Assembly: GCA_910588075.1 (NCBI GenBank)
Contig: CAJUOS010000037.1
Span: 1 to 24,161 of the forward strand
DNA length: 24,161 nt
DNA from: an uncultured Erysipelotrichaceae bacterium
GTDB lineage: Bacteria > Bacillota_I > Bacilli_A > Erysipelotrichales > Coprobacillaceae
Direction of reading: 5' to 3'
Shown here: in pieces, positions 22,956-24,161 of the stretch
Position numbering within the stretch: position 1 is the stretch's first letter
Layout: each line of letters starts with the position of its first letter
Translations under genes and position numbers: made by a program
The notes under the pieces: model-generated
Told to the model about the DNA's origin: nothing
Databases searched by the model: none
What the model saw: only the letters and a program-made list of their open reading frames with translations

Positions 22956-24032
22956 TCACTCCAATCTTGAACTATTTATTTCACGATTAAATGAGAAGAC
23001 CAATCCGCCTATTATCAAACCAAGATAATAAGACATAAATCTCCATAAGAATAAAGAAGACGAAGTCCCTACAGAACCTAAAAAACTAAATAAAATAACA
23101 TAAACGCCTTCACTTCCTCCACTTGCCCCAGGAATAGGTAAAAAAGCATTAATAAGATAAATAAATGAACATAAACCAATAAAATCAAAAAATTGGTTTA
23201 AAGAAACATCTAAGTTTAAAGCAAGTGCTGCAAAAAAAGGCATACTATAAATAATTGTCAGTTTTATAAAATTATAAAAACAAGATTTCATTAAAACTGG
23301 AATATTTTTTTCTAAAAATTTAAGCTGACTTCTAAAATCACTTAAATATTGTTCAATTTTAGCACAAGTCATTTCATAATCTTTAACAATATGAATTTTA
23401 TTTAAAAGTTTAATAACAGTATGGGTTACAAAGTTTTGTAATTTTTTAGACTTAGCACCACCAAATAGACCTAAAATAACAGCAAAATTAATTAAAAAAC
23501 CTAACATAGCTAAACTAAATACTCCAGCTTGTTCTTCTACAAAATAATTATATTTTAACAAAACAACAACTGCTGTATATAAGACCAAAACACTTTGATA
23601 ACAAATAAAACACATAAGTAAAATACTTGATGAATTTGTAGGTGGTATTCCTTGTTTATTAAATATATAAACTTGTGCAAATTGTCCTCCACTTGCAAAT
23701 GGTGTAATTCCGTTAAAAAAAGTACCACTAATAGCATTAATAAATGACTGTTTAAAAGTATAATCCTTTTTATAAGCTCGGCCAAAATACCATAAAGATA
23801 ACGCATCAAATAAATAATAAGAAAACATAACGACAGCCATTATAATTATCCATAAAAATTTTGCATGTTGAAAAGCATTAATAACTTGATCAAATTGCTT
23901 TCCAATAGATAAATAAATAGAAGTTCCACCAATAAGTAAAATAATAGCTATATTAATAAAATATTTCTTATTTTTCATAGTCATCATTATTAAAGATAAA
24001 ACTTTAATATCTCCTTTCATACAAAACATCAT
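22956..24032 (-). CDS. Flippase-like membrane protein (LPG-synthase transmembrane/UPF0104 family)
   Basis: Integral membrane protein of up to 358 residues with about eight hydrophobic segments, of the family that includes the flippase part of MprF and YbhN. Family signs are ISGTFFNGITPFASGGQFAQVYIF near residue 100 and INAFLPIPGASGGSEGVYVILF near the C-terminus. It probably moves a lipid between leaflets. Sitting directly upstream of the diacylglycerol glucosyltransferase, a glycolipid substrate is a reasonable guess. The start is unclear: several in-frame ATGs (24032, 24020, 23987, 23978) exist, and the only ribosome-like site, AAAGGAGA at 24011-24018, is 23 bases from the nearest downstream ATG. 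The hydrophobic part starts soon after 23978. Confidence 0.85.
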   Translation of the reverse strand: MMFCMKGDIKVLSLIMMTMKNKKYFINIAIILLIGGTSIYLSIGKQFDQVINAFQHAKFLWIIIMAVVMFSYYLFDALSLWYFGRAYKKDYTFKQSFINAISGTFFNGITPFASGGQFAQVYIFNKQGIPPTNSSSILLMCFICYQSVLVLYTAVVVLLKYNYFVEEQAGVFSLAMLGFLINFAVILGLFGGAKSKKLQNFVTHTVIKLLNKIHIVKDYEMTCAKIEQYLSDFRSQLKFLEKNIPVLMKSCFYNFIKLTIIYSMPFFAALALNLDVSLNQFFDFIGLCSFIYLINAFLPIPGASGGSEGVYVILFSFLGSVGTSSSLFLWRFMSYYLGLIIGGLVFSFNREINSSRLE

Positions 24033-24134
24033 TTTTTATTAAAAATTCTTAATATTTTTATATTACAAATAAAAACTTATTAAAGTCCTACTGTATTTTA
24101 TTTTACTACAAAAAAAGAAATAAAGAAAGAGAAA

Positions 24135-24161
24135 GACAAAAAAAAGGGATACCAAATAGGT
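24135..24161 (-). terminator. Partial terminator hairpin at the right edge
   Basis: Plus strand reads a run of A, then GGGATACC, AAATA, GGT, and stops at the window end. If the next bases are ATCCC the stem closes, giving a minus-strand terminator with a T8 tail for a gene to the right. Only half is visible. The rest of 24033-24134 is AT-rich; no confident promoter was found there. Confidence 0.4.

Noticed and set aside
23555..23809. Minus-strand 84-codon frame inside the flippase-like gene
   Set aside because: Alternative frame of the same strand within a well-supported membrane protein; no ribosome site.
24033..24134. Promoter for the flippase-GT-exonuclease operon
   Set aside because: Several TAAAAT/TATAAA-like strings are present, but none has a matching -35 at 16-18 bases.
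1..24161. CRISPR arrays, insertion sequences, phage genes, tRNA or rRNA
   Set aside because: No regularly spaced repeats, transposase or integrase motifs, cloverleaf or rRNA segments were seen on reading both strands.

Overview
The window is AT-rich, gene-dense DNA from a low-GC Gram-positive bacterium. The evidence is strong AAGGAGG-type ribosome sites, TTGACA/TATAAT promoters, a SufCDSUB operon, PrsA-like lipoproteins, Gram-positive glycolipid glycosyltransferases and sporulation-type genes (YunB, tiny YjcZ-like peptides). A spore-forming gut Firmicute of the Erysipelotrichia/Coprobacillus type fits best; this is inference from gene content and composition, not from a marker gene. No rRNA, tRNA, CRISPR array, transposon or phage gene was seen. 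No gap between genes exceeds about 250 bases.

Layout. Positions 8-4535 (minus): a complete branched-chain amino acid ABC importer, livK-livH-livM-livG-livF, with a clear promoter and a hairpin between the binding protein and the permeases. Positions 4781-7701 (minus): a membrane metallophosphoesterase and an AdhR/MerR-type regulator sharing one transcript behind a textbook MerR promoter, preceded by a ferredoxin-like aldo/keto reductase and a GIY-YIG protein. Positions 7731-10752 (minus): a HEAT-plus-methyltransferase protein, a possible YutH-like protein and sporulation protein YunB. Positions 10809-16106 (minus): the iron-sulfur cluster operon sufC-sufD-sufS-sufU-sufB, ending in a 5-formyl-THF cyclo-ligase. 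Positions 16292-16469 (minus): two overlooked 24- and 28-residue membrane peptides of YjcZ type with perfect ribosome sites and their own terminator. Positions 16599-19978 (plus): two PrsA-like lipoproteins, a HIT hydrolase and a GT4 glycosyltransferase. Positions 20026-24032 (minus): a flippase-like membrane protein, a 663-residue glycosyltransferase-RecX fusion and a YhaM-type HD exonuclease.

How they work together. The two GT4 enzymes resemble the pair that builds mono- and then diglycosyl-diacylglycerol in Gram-positive bacteria, and the neighbouring LPG-synthase-type membrane protein could move such a lipid across the membrane. The GT-RecX fusion joins lipid glycosylation to a RecA regulator in one polypeptide and is the most unusual gene here. 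The tiny peptide pair is the second. Many gene starts were moved inward from the longest open frame on the basis of ribosome sites or terminators; the individual entries say where.
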